The position numbers and the translations under genes are program-made. The notes below the pieces were generated by a model. It was given only the letters and a program-made list of their open reading frames with translations, had not been told where the DNA came from and searched no databases. A DNA stretch of 5,336 nt, from assembly GCA_021802375.1 (NCBI GenBank), contig JAKAAL010000372.1:1-5336 (forward strand), given 5' to 3'. Source of the DNA: Bacillota bacterium (GTDB taxonomy: Bacteria > Bacillota_E > Sulfobacillia > Sulfobacillales > Sulfobacillaceae). Shown one piece after another: positions 1 to 5,336 of the stretch (its first letter is position 1; each line of letters begins with the position of its first letter).

Positions 1-235
1 TTCCGATCTCTCAATCCAGTTTTCTCCGCTAAGGTGGCATTGATGATCCCGGGCATGGCATAGACGGCAAACGGCGCTATCCAGGTTGTCCAAATCGTGC
101 CTTGGGTTTTGCCAGTCTGGCTGCCGTCCTCTTTTTCACTGGTGTCAGCAGAGGGCATGACGACCGTGCCTTGTACATACCGGGTTTCGACCGGATGCAT
201 AGAGTGGGCCCACCCGAATTGCACCGGGCCGGTAA
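1..235 (-). pseudogene. cas7: cas7 (type I-B), 3' portion beyond the IS insertion, running off the left edge
   Basis: The minus strand from 233 to 3 reads as 77 open codons starting T-G-P-V-Q-F-G-W-A-H and ending at the window edge in the middle of a codon. It continues exactly where the other cas7 part stops: FHLTGP is found on the far side of the IS, and TGPVQFGWAHSMHPVETRYV here. The string LTGPVQFGWxHSxHPVE followed by a G-T-rich strand, a Q-G-T-I-W segment and PFxVYAMPGIINA is what I know from Cas7/Csh2 proteins of type I-B systems, the RNA-binding backbone subunit of Cascade. In the uninterrupted gene these codons would be residues 138-214 of a protein that is usually about 300 residues long. 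The remainder lies outside the window. The fragment has no start codon or ribosome binding site of its own at the IS junction; the frame enters from the IS as A-I-S-C-F-R-A-V-T-G. It is probably not translated into anything useful. Confidence 0.9.
227..235. repeat. Left copy of 9-bp target site duplication (GGCCGGTAA)
   Basis: GGCCGGTAA directly abuts the left inverted repeat and is repeated without mismatch at 2061-2069. The base outside the left copy (G226) also equals the last base of the right inverted repeat (G2060), so a 10-bp duplication is formally possible. The 9-bp reading keeps both inverted repeats symmetric and restores the cas7 frame. Confidence 0.95.
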
Positions 236-249
236 CAGCTCTGAAGCAT
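236..249 (+). repeat. Left terminal inverted repeat of the IS
   Basis: CAGCTCTGAAGCAT at the left tip is the exact reverse complement of 2047-2060. Identity stops after 14 bases (GATATTG inside the left end against AAGGTGG inside the right end). Confidence 0.95.
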
Positions 250-259
250 GATATTGCTC

Positions 260-290
260 CCCCTTGCCTAGCAAGGGGTTCGAGGCCTCG
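260..290 (+). promoter_or_regulatory. Hairpin plus palindrome at the left end of the IS
   Basis: CCCCTTGC (260-267), loop CTA (268-270) and GCAAGGGG (271-278) form a perfect 8-bp stem. It is followed at 281-290 by the palindrome CGAGGCCTCG and then by an A-run (294-299). The structure lies between the IS tip and the transposase ribosome binding site. In that place IS elements often have structures that stop or mask transcripts reading in from the host gene, which limits transposition. That role is inference; the pairing itself is exact. No convincing promoter for the transposase can be picked out between here and 400. Confidence 0.5.
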
Positions 291-400
291 GTCAAAAAAT
301 TAACCGTCGGGGGGGCTGGTATTCCATTTTCGTCTGTGCCATCATGGTACGTACAGCCGCTCTCACGTCTTCGGACTCTGACGTCTGGCACCAAACTCCC

Positions 401-406
401 AGGAGG
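401..406 (+). promoter_or_regulatory. Ribosome binding site of the transposase
   Basis: AGGAGG ends 8 nt before ATG 415 and only 5 nt before the in-frame TTG at 412. It therefore favours ATG 415 as the start. Confidence 0.8.
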
Positions 407-414
407 CGATTTTG

Positions 415-1836
415 ATGGCGAATCCCGAAAAATTGGCACCGAATACGTTCCCGAATCGAAAAAGTGAGTTCACGTCGTCGGACGAGGAACAACAAGCGCG
501 CCAAGTCGACACCGAAACCTGGTTCAAAACGGTGATGGCATGGCTCCCCCGATGGATCGAGCAGTTTAACGACATCCCGGATCCACGCCACCCCAAGCAT
601 ATCAAGCATAAGTTGTCCGTGCTGGTCGTGTACGGTATTTTCCTGTTCTTATTTCAATGCTCATCGCGCCGAGCAGCCAATCGGGAGTTGACCCAGCCCG
701 GAGTCTGGGAAACCCTGCAGACGGCCTTTCCCGAACTGGCGACGATCCCTCATATGGATACGGTGGCTCGACTGATCAAGGAGATCCCGCCCGAGACTTT
801 CGAAAGCGTGATCGTGAAGACGATCCATCGATTACTAAAAAACGGGCAATTACGGCACTGGATGGTGCTCAACCACTACTTGGTGGCCGTGGATGGCGCC
901 GTCAAATGGGGAGCCCCGTATGAATGGGCCGAAGAAGCACTGAAAAAGGAAACCAAAGCGGGCACGTGGTATCAGGCGTATGTCGTCGAAGTCGTCTTGG
1001 TCTGTCCCCAGGGGGTCACGTTGCCGCTTTTGGCCGAAATTTGTACCAATCCGGTCGACGCCGCTCCGGCGACCAAACAGGATTCGGAACTCAAAGCGTT
1101 TTATCGGGTGGCGAAACGCCTCCACGATGCGTTTCCGCGTCTGCCTCTCGTCTTGCTCTTCGACGGCCTCTACCCTAATGGCCCGTTGTTTGAATACCTT
1201 AACCGACTCGGATGGCAGTTCATGATCGTCCTCAAATCCGGGAACCTGTCCGCCTGGCAGAAGGACGCCACGAAGTTGCACCAGTTGTTGCCGGACCAGC
1301 AAAAAACCGAAACCTGGGGAGATCGAGAGCAACACTTCTGGTGGGTCAACGGCCTTGAGTATACCTGGTCGGACTCGCAGACGAAGGGAACCAAAACCAT
1401 CGTGCTTAATTATGTGGTCTGCGAAGAAACCTGGACCGATGCGGAAGGGATCGAGCGGACGAGCACGTGGGCATGGGTCTCCTCGGAACGATTATCCAAG
1501 AAGAACGTGGCTACTCGATGTAATCGCATGGCCCGTCATCGCTGGGATATTGAAGAACACATCCTGGTGGAAAAACATCACGGCTATTACTATACCCATC
1601 TGTATTCTCGCGACTGGAATGGCATGCAAGGATTCCATGCGCTGATGCGCATGGCGCATATTCTCAACATTTTGGCATTACACCATCAGGATTTATGGTC
1701 CACCGTGCTGAAGCTGACCGTCCAAGGTACCCTAAAATGGATTAGGGAGACGATCGCCGGTCGCTGGCTGGATCGTGAGCGCTTAGCCCTGCTGAGAGAG
1801 CAAACCCCGCAGCGTCGATTGCGGCTGATTTGGTAA
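415..1836 (+). CDS. DDE transposase of the IS (IS4-superfamily-like)
   Basis: This 473-residue protein should catalyse cut-and-paste movement of the surrounding IS by binding its inverted repeats. An N-terminal region contains IPDPR (residues 54-58), a motif seen in IS4/ISAs1-like transposases, followed by a hydrophobic helix. The catalytic core can be followed by eye. The first Asp is in VAVDG (D160) and the second is in LLFDGLYPNGPLFEYL (D250). The Glu is in RWDIEEHILVEK (R376, E380, K387), which matches the R-(3)-E-(6)-K part of the IS4 signature. The usual Tyr three residues before the Arg is an Ala here, and three Tyr follow the Lys (391-393). The reading frame is intact, with all three acidic residues present, so the enzyme may be active. 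ATG 415 is chosen over TTG 412 because of the spacing to AGGAGG. The gene is antiparallel to the cas genes around it. The exact IS family is uncertain. Confidence 0.9.
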   Translation: MANPEKLAPNTFPNRKSEFTSSDEEQQARQVDTETWFKTVMAWLPRWIEQFNDIPDPRHPKHIKHKLSVLVVYGIFLFLFQCSSRRAANRELTQPGVWETLQTAFPELATIPHMDTVARLIKEIPPETFESVIVKTIHRLLKNGQLRHWMVLNHYLVAVDGAVKWGAPYEWAEEALKKETKAGTWYQAYVVEVVLVCPQGVTLPLLAEICTNPVDAAPATKQDSELKAFYRVAKRLHDAFPRLPLVLLFDGLYPNGPLFEYLNRLGWQFMIVLKSGNLSAWQKDATKLHQLLPDQQKTETWGDREQHFWWVNGLEYTWSDSQTKGTKTIVLNYVVCEETWTDAEGIERTSTWAWVSSERLSKKNVATRCNRMARHRWDIEEHILVEKHHGYYYTHLYSRDWNGMQGFHALMRMAHILNILALHHQDLWSTVLKLTVQGTLKWIRETIAGRWLDRERLALLREQTPQRRLRLIW

Positions 1837-1885
1837 AAGCCCAATCGTCACCGGGGTCTGTCAACTGCATTCGTTCTCAAAAATC

Positions 1886-1907
1886 GAAGGGGCTGGCCCC
1901 TTCTTCT
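1886..1907 (+). terminator. Terminator-like hairpin after the transposase
   Basis: GAAGGGG (1886-1892), loop CTGG (1893-1896) and CCCCTTC (1897-1903) make a perfect 7-bp stem. It is followed by TTCTT and lies about 50 nt after the transposase stop. The trailing T-run is interrupted by C, so termination may be partial. Its job would be to stop transposase transcripts before they run antisense into cas7 and cas8b. The rest of the trailer (1908-2046) shows no gene or clear structure. Confidence 0.55.
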
Positions 1908-2046
1908 TCAGTGTGCCCGGAACGCCGATGGGTCCTGTTCCAACCATGGCAGGGGTCTTCAAAGGGCTGACACTCACTCCCCCTCGGAGGTTTCAACCAC
2001 GAATTCCAGTCAGTTTGTGGCGCTCTCTTGCGGTCTATACCACCTT

Positions 2047-2060
2047 ATGCTTCAGAGCTG
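2047..2060 (-). repeat. Right terminal inverted repeat of the IS
   Basis: Read on the minus strand this is CAGCTCTGAAGCAT, identical to the left tip at 236-249. It lies directly next to the right target duplication. Confidence 0.95.
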
Positions 2061-2069
2061 GGCCGGTAA
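2061..2069. repeat. Right copy of 9-bp target site duplication (GGCCGGTAA)
   Basis: This is identical to 227-235 and touches the right inverted repeat. On the cas7 strand it reads TTACCGGCC, covering the end of codon Leu137, then Thr138, Gly139 and the first base of Pro140. Confidence 0.95.
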
Positions 2070-2477
2070 GATGAAAGTTCTCTTTAGATACGGAATAGAC
2101 GGCCCCAAAGGTGCGGACATCAAAGGCATGGCGGCAGAGTGCGGCGCTTTTTTCATCGGGTTGCTTAAGTAATTTGGCGTCGACTCCTGGGCGAGTAAAG
2201 ATTTGCTGCACCAGACTGGCTCGCCCCATCAATTTGCCGTCTGGGGTTCGCTCCTCGCGGACAAAGATGTGGTGCGTCTGATCGGCGCCACCTTGAGGAT
2301 ACCGCGCTTCAACGTAATCGCGCACGTCGCGCTTGATACTGACGTCGGAAAGCGAAATGCGACCGTCGTCTTCGCCAAAGAGACGACGCGCGTCGCTCTC
2401 GGCCAACGGGTCGCGATTGGGGATTCCGTCCTTGGAGGATTTGACAAAGAGAATCTCACTGCTAGGGATCGTAGGCA

Positions 2478-2936
2478 TTAGAATGTAGCCTCCTCGTCTA
2501 GGGTATCTTCGTCTGATTCATCGGCACCCTCCGATCGTTCCTGTCCGATTCCATAGAGGCCATAGCCGGCCCAAAAGGCGGACAAAAATGCATCCCGTTG
2601 GGCGTGGACCGTATCTTCCAGGCGGACAAACTCGGCCAACGTGGCCGCGATTTGCTGGCGAAAATCGGTTTTCAGGTGCATATCGAGTTTGAGTGCAATC
2701 TCTTGCACCTGGCCCAGTGCTTTGTATCCGATGGCCTCCGGGGTGAGGGACGAACCAAAGGTCATTACTCGAGTTCTAAGAAAGTCTTTCTTTTGATTCT
2801 GCTTATCGGCATAAAATTGCCGAGCAAATCTTCGAACCAAATGACCAATGACGAATCCCAGATCTTCGACATTCTCAAACGCGATCTGGGTTGCAGGGCC
2901 ATCGGCCATTTTTTGAAGACTTTGCCATGTCTGCAT
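2478..2936 (-). CDS. cas11b: Putative Cas11b small subunit from an internal start in cas8b
   Basis: Several type I systems, including I-B, are known to make the small subunit Cas11 by independent translation of the 3' end of cas8. Here Met517 (ATG at 2936-2934) is preceded by AGGAAG (2950-2945) with an 8-nt spacer, a near match to AGGAGG. It is the only one of the downstream methionines (415, 469, 517, 526, 574, 602) with a good ribosome binding site. The product would be the last 152 residues of Cas8b, within the normal Cas11 size range, and would be mostly helical. It starts at MQTWQSLQKM, passes through a basic segment RRFARQFYADK, ends its helical part near AFWAGYGLYG (about 636-645), and then has the acidic tail. 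Start choice and existence are inference; the sequence signal is visible. Confidence 0.45.
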   Translation of the reverse strand: MQTWQSLQKMADGPATQIAFENVEDLGFVIGHLVRRFARQFYADKQNQKKDFLRTRVMTFGSSLTPEAIGYKALGQVQEIALKLDMHLKTDFRQQIAATLAEFVRLEDTVHAQRDAFLSAFWAGYGLYGIGQERSEGADESDEDTLDEEATF

Positions 2937-4484
2937 CGACGGTTCTTCCTTTCCAATGAGATGGGTATACTCGGTCCAAAATAGGTTGTAGAGCACATAG
3001 AATTGTGCCGCTTGACGGAGGAGCAGCACGCCTTGCGGTCCCCCGGAAAGTTTACCGGCTTGACTCAGAGCCAGTGCCATGCGGCGAAGAAATCGCGTTC
3101 GTTTCAAACTCTCACCCCGAAGGACTTGCGCTAGGGACTGCCAGAGATGGCCGGCGCCGTAGGCGCGGGCGATTAAATTGGGAATTGCTGGTACGCCCTT
3201 GCCGTCGAGCGACCGGTATGCTTCGAGGAGGGGACCCTCCATCAAATCCGAGAGATGTTGTAGATGCACCGGAGACACAGCGTCGATGGTCGCCCAGAGT
3301 TGCACATCGGCATTGGACCGCGTGTAATAATACAAAGAGAAGCGGTAGGCCTCGTCCACCAATGCCTCAGGCAAAATCGATTCAAAGCCGAAGATTTGCT
3401 TTAGATGGCGTACGGGTCCCGAGTCATTTCCATTAGGCTCACGCATACGATGCACACTATTGATGTAATCGCGCCGGTACGCGGCACCATCGAGGCCTCG
3501 GTCTAGGACCGGAAAGGGCAAGGCCACACCTTGTATTGGGGTGGCCTGTTTGGCTTTGGACTTGGTATCGACACCCAGCGCAAAGGCGTCATTCATGATC
3601 GAAGCTGGGAGCGGATGCGACAAGTCGCTGAACAGCTTGCCACCATAGGAAAGGGCGGATGAACAGTGCTCACACAAGCCGATGGCTTCGTTGAGGTGGC
3701 TCGGATTCAGTTCATTGGAGAGAGGGGCGGTCCAGGTAATGCTAAACCACGGCCAAGCTTTCGAATAGATCGAGACGACCTCTCCAGTTGTGCCGCATAG
3801 GCTACACCGCGAGTCTGAATGGTGGCCGTATTGGGCCCCCTCTTCTAACTTGGCCCACCACAACTGCTTTAGAACTTGCGTCAGATCCACGTAGATCTGC
3901 TGTTCAGCGTCTGCGCTATGGGTAAGATGGGTCCAGTGTGGAAGAGGAGCTTCGCTCTTGGCGAGGCGATGATAGGGGGTGTCACCGGTTACATCTAACA
4001 GCACCAAAAGGCATTTTCCCGCAATCGGTTGGCTCAACGCTTGAGACAATGCCTCGACGATTTCTGCCACGCGTGGCATTAAACGCTCGCCAGCAAAAGT
4101 CTTAGGGAGTCGTCCTAACAAAAACGCGTTAAGCTTCTGGTTGCTGTCAATCTGCTCATTTTTATACACCGCATAAGCGGGAAGGGCATAGCGACCTTGG
4201 GGGACCTGAGCATTTCCTCCCACGGCAACGGAGATGGGCGCAGCCACCGCCCGGCCGTCGGGTCGAAAACGCTCCAACCGCGGCGATTCGCGCTGTTCCA
4301 GGCTGCCCCACTCTTGAAACGCGTGACATCGACTAGTGCTCTCGTCGATTTCGACTAAGAACACTTGTTGGTAAAAATCTCGGGCTTGGTCATGGATATT
4401 GGTCAATTGGCTAATCAGGTCGGCGGGAGCAACTGCCCCGTCGATAAACGGAGTTCCTAACCGGACTAACGTCTCGATTAACAA
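2478..4484 (-). CDS. cas8b: Type I-B CRISPR-associated large subunit Cas8b (TM1802/Csh1-like)
   Basis: This 668-residue protein is the large subunit of type I-B Cascade. By family knowledge it recognises the PAM, contacts the crRNA 5' handle and helps recruit Cas3. The clearest mark is a split zinc-binding site, CSLC (C227, C230) and CEHC (C271, C274), about 40 residues apart, which is typical of TM1802-type Cas8b. The C-terminal third is largely helical, resembling small-subunit Cas11 proteins, and ends in a very acidic tail (from about 649: E, D and S rich). It starts with TTG at 4484, because no ATG occurs before residue 136 and a G-rich ribosome binding site (4501-4494, GAGGGGGG) lies 9 nt upstream, overlapping the cas6 stop. 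It follows cas6 by 15 nt and overlaps cas7 by one base, so all three are probably one transcript. The length fits the longer members of the family. I judge the family assignment firm; functional details are inferred by homology. Confidence 0.92.
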   Translation of the reverse strand: MLIETLVRLGTPFIDGAVAPADLISQLTNIHDQARDFYQQVFLVEIDESTSRCHAFQEWGSLEQRESPRLERFRPDGRAVAAPISVAVGGNAQVPQGRYALPAYAVYKNEQIDSNQKLNAFLLGRLPKTFAGERLMPRVAEIVEALSQALSQPIAGKCLLVLLDVTGDTPYHRLAKSEAPLPHWTHLTHSADAEQQIYVDLTQVLKQLWWAKLEEGAQYGHHSDSRCSLCGTTGEVVSIYSKAWPWFSITWTAPLSNELNPSHLNEAIGLCEHCSSALSYGGKLFSDLSHPLPASIMNDAFALGVDTKSKAKQATPIQGVALPFPVLDRGLDGAAYRRDYINSVHRMREPNGNDSGPVRHLKQIFGFESILPEALVDEAYRFSLYYYTRSNADVQLWATIDAVSPVHLQHLSDLMEGPLLEAYRSLDGKGVPAIPNLIARAYGAGHLWQSLAQVLRGESLKRTRFLRRMALALSQAGKLSGGPQGVLLLRQAAQFYVLYNLFWTEYTHLIGKEEPSMQTWQSLQKMADGPATQIAFENVEDLGFVIGHLVRRFARQFYADKQNQKKDFLRTRVMTFGSSLTPEAIGYKALGQVQEIALKLDMHLKTDFRQQIAATLAEFVRLEDTVHAQRDAFLSAFWAGYGLYGIGQERSEGADESDEDTLDEEATF
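2489..2494 (-). promoter_or_regulatory. Ribosome binding site of cas7
   Basis: AGGAGG on the minus strand lies inside the last cas8b codons, 10 nt before the cas7 ATG. Together with the TAATG overlap it secures the cas7 start. Confidence 0.7.
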
Positions 4485-4493
4485 CGAGAAACG

Positions 4494-4501
4494 CCCCCCT
4501 C
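4494..4501 (-). promoter_or_regulatory. Ribosome binding site deciding the TTG start of cas8b
   Basis: GAGGGGGG on the minus strand overlaps the cas6 TGA stop (4502-4500) and sits 9 nt before TTG 4484. It supports TTG as the start and suggests coupling of cas8b translation to cas6. Confidence 0.65.
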
Positions 4502-5243
4502 AATGGATCGCTTCAAATAACCCAAAGCCTTGAGAGCCCCGGTCGCCATAGCCCGCATCCCACCCCACCTGAAGTAAGGGCACGGGACCCGACAGTTCAA
4601 AGGTTCCACTGTATCCCTTTATCATCGTGTCCTTGTAGTACACAATGTTCATCTTAGGTTCGTTACGCGGTTGTACGCGCACCTCCGCTGGCGCAGAAGG
4701 GACCCAGGGTTGACCATGAATGGCTTGGTATTTGTGTAACAGGTTTTGCGTGATCTGACGGGAGAAATCGGGTTCGCGGGGATGATAGTAGACGGTATAG
4801 CGCGAGCCATCTCCTTTAGTCAGCGTGCTGTGGACCGTGATCGGAGACAGGGTGCGAACTCGTAGGTGCGTCTTGAGGCTTGGCTGGCCGTTATCCAACG
4901 ATACTTTGGACAGCAACAGCGTCTCCGGTCCTAAACGAAACTCGCTGCGACTGACAATGGAGTTGACAAATTCCTGAATCATCGTCGGCAGAGGAGACGC
5001 AATCACTAGAGACACCGGGAAAAAGAGCGTGATGGTCTCTCGTTGGATATGGTACTTCCCGATTAGTCGAGAAAACGTAAACAGACGAAAACGTCGTTTA
5101 TCAACAGGAAATCCCTCATCGTGCACTACCCTAGCAAGAGGATTGCCCATAGACCCATAGATCGCGGCTTGCAGCCATTCCGTATAGTGAATGGGCAGGA
5201 CCATTTCGGATTTGTTTGAGCGGAATTCCATAGTAACTCGCAT
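4500..5243 (-). CDS. cas6: CRISPR-associated endoribonuclease Cas6
   Basis: This 247-residue protein is the metal-independent RNase that cuts pre-crRNA within the repeat to give mature crRNAs for Cascade. The N-terminal half contains VVHDEGFPVDKRRFRLFTFS (39-58). By analogy with other Cas6 proteins H41 is the likely catalytic histidine, with K49 and R50 nearby. LSPITV (132-137) is a common mid-protein motif, and YYHPREPDF and NLLHKY (about 152-172) match the usual region before the second RRM fold. The C-terminus has the hallmark GYSGTFELSGP (210-220) and the glycine-rich loop GYGDRGSQGFG (231-241). The ATG at 5243 is preceded by GGAGG with a 6-nt spacer; Met5 is an alternative but has no such site. 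The length is normal. It is the first gene of the operon seen here and lies 15 nt before cas8b. Being upstream of the IS, it should still be expressed. Confidence 0.95.
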   Translation of the reverse strand: MRVTMEFRSNKSEMVLPIHYTEWLQAAIYGSMGNPLARVVHDEGFPVDKRRFRLFTFSRLIGKYHIQRETITLFFPVSLVIASPLPTMIQEFVNSIVSRSEFRLGPETLLLSKVSLDNGQPSLKTHLRVRTLSPITVHSTLTKGDGSRYTVYYHPREPDFSRQITQNLLHKYQAIHGQPWVPSAPAEVRVQPRNEPKMNIVYYKDTMIKGYSGTFELSGPVPLLQVGWDAGYGDRGSQGFGLFEAIH

Positions 5244-5249
5244 GTTTCG

Positions 5250-5254
5250 CCTCC
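5250..5254 (-). promoter_or_regulatory. Ribosome binding site of cas6
   Basis: GGAGG on the minus strand lies 6 nt before ATG 5243 and supports that start over Met5. Confidence 0.75.
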
Positions 5255-5336
5255 ATTTTCCATAGCCATTAGTCTTAAGAACTTGTTACAACATAATCAG
5301 ACACAGATCGCATAATCGCATATCGGTTGGTAACTC
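5255..5336 (-). promoter_or_regulatory. AT-rich region upstream of cas6, probable operon promoter region
   Basis: No gene is visible here. The region is richer in A and T than the cas genes and contains possible promoter fragments on the minus strand, such as TTGTAA followed by TAATGG or TATGGA. None has ideal spacing, so I do not place a promoter. A tandem 8-bp repeat lies at its upstream end (5307-5322). The window ends before any upstream gene or CRISPR array could be seen. Confidence 0.35.
5307..5322 (-). repeat. Two tandem copies of TATGCGAT upstream of cas6
   Basis: On the minus strand TATGCGAT occurs twice back to back without mismatch, about 65-80 nt before the cas6 start. It could be a regulator binding site or a chance duplication. 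Confidence 0.5.

Larger units (their letters stand above)
236..2060 (+). mobile_element. Complete 1825-bp insertion sequence inserted in cas7
   Basis: The element is bounded by perfect 14-bp inverted repeats (CAGCTCTGAAGCAT) and flanked by a perfect 9-bp duplication. It carries a single intact transposase gene (415-1836) with 179 bp of leader and 224 bp of trailer. The left leader contains a strong hairpin (260-278) and a 10-bp palindrome (281-290). The trailer contains a terminator-like hairpin (1886-1903). There is no passenger gene. The transposase has an RNase H-like DDE core with the R-(3)-E-(6)-K arrangement of the IS4 superfamily, and 9-bp duplications occur in several groups there. 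I cannot assign the element to a named family from memory, so it may be unclassified. Intact ends, intact ORF and perfect duplication argue for a recent insertion. The element is oriented opposite to the cas operon. Confidence 0.95.
2035..2478 (-). pseudogene. cas7: cas7 (type I-B Cascade backbone), 5' portion truncated by the IS
   Basis: This is the N-terminal 139 residues of a Cas7/Csh2-type protein, the subunit that polymerises along the crRNA spacer and forms the Cascade backbone. Recognisable elements, in order, are the first ferredoxin-like strand SEILFVKSSKDGIPNRDPLA (residues 7-26), a D-G-R-I-S-L-S-D-V-S-I-K-R segment (about 38-50), HIFVREE (about 70-76), and CRHAFDVRTFGAVYS near 114-128 leading to FHLTGP (135-140). 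Native sequence ends at 2061. The frame then enters the IS and adds A-L-K-H-K-V-V before a stop at 2037-2035, giving a 147-aa stub. The ATG at 2478 overlaps the cas8b stop by one base (TAATG), so the two genes are translationally coupled. It also has its own AGGAGG at 2494-2489, 10 nt upstream. The C-terminal continuation is at 235-1. The stub lacks the rest of the RRM-like core and is not expected to form a backbone. Confidence 0.92.

Noticed and set aside
1..235. Independent gene or internal restart producing a Cas7 C-terminal fragment
   Set aside because: No ribosome binding site precedes the possible GTG at 224 or the ATG in HSMHPV. The sequence is simply the continuation of cas7.
300..400. 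Promoter for the transposase
   Set aside because: No -35/-10 pair with acceptable sequence and spacing stands out; the region only shows a 7-G run (309-315) and scattered ACGTC motifs.
77..439. Open frame on the minus strand crossing the left IS end
   Set aside because: It runs through the IS leader, inverted repeat and cas7 in the wrong frame for cas7, has no ribosome binding site and encodes a low-complexity Arg/Pro/Ser-rich product. The cas7 frame beside it is clearly the real one.
850..1335. 161-codon open frame antisense to the transposase
   Set aside because: It is a shadow of the transposase, whose catalytic motifs lie on the plus strand. Its product is Arg/Gly/Phe-rich without recognisable motifs.
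2203..2481. 92-codon plus-strand frame over the cas7 5' part
   Set aside because: It is antisense to recognised Cas7 motifs and has no ribosome binding site.
3005..3436. 143-codon open frame on the plus strand inside cas8b
   Set aside because: It is antisense to well-recognised cas8b coding sequence. Its Arg/Pro/Gly-rich composition is typical of a shadow frame.
5244..5336. CRISPR array or leader next to cas6
   Set aside because: The only repeat is an 8-bp tandem pair. There is no repeat of about 30 bp with spacers in this window.

Overview
This window holds the upstream part of a type I-B CRISPR-Cas operon on the minus strand, with an insertion sequence (IS) sitting inside its third gene. 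Reading the minus strand from the right edge, the order is a short AT-rich upstream region (5244-5336), cas6 (5243-4500), cas8b of the TM1802 type (4484-2478) and the first 139 codons of cas7 (2478-2061). The IS follows (2060-236), and then the next 77 cas7 codons (235-1), which run off the left edge. The rest of cas7 and whatever lies downstream (in this subtype usually cas5, cas3 and the adaptation genes) are outside the window.

The IS is 1825 bp long. It has perfect 14-bp terminal inverted repeats and a perfect 9-bp target duplication, and it carries one intact 473-aa DDE transposase on the plus strand, antiparallel to the cas genes. Removing the IS and one copy of the duplication restores a continuous cas7 reading frame (ENFHL-TGP-VQFGW). 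This proves that the two flanks are one gene split by a clean, apparently recent insertion. The hairpin just inside the left end and the terminator-like hairpin after the transposase are the main non-coding structures of the element.

The cas genes are packed as an operon. cas6 and cas8b are 15 nt apart, with the cas8b ribosome binding site overlapping the cas6 stop. cas8b and cas7 overlap by one base (TAATG). Cas6 should process pre-crRNA. Cas8b is the large Cascade subunit, and the 3' end of its gene has a good internal start that could give a separate Cas11b small subunit. Cas7 should form the crRNA-binding backbone. With cas7 cut at codon 139, the interference complex should not assemble from this copy, although crRNA processing by Cas6 could continue.

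The strong AGGAGG-type ribosome binding sites, a TTG start and the TM1802-type Cas8b suggest a bacterium of the Bacillota. An acidophile or thermophile such as Sulfobacillus would fit, but the genus is a guess. No CRISPR array, tRNA or rRNA is visible. I found no wholly new system. The points most worth checking are the split cas7, the internal Cas11b start and the unclassified IS.
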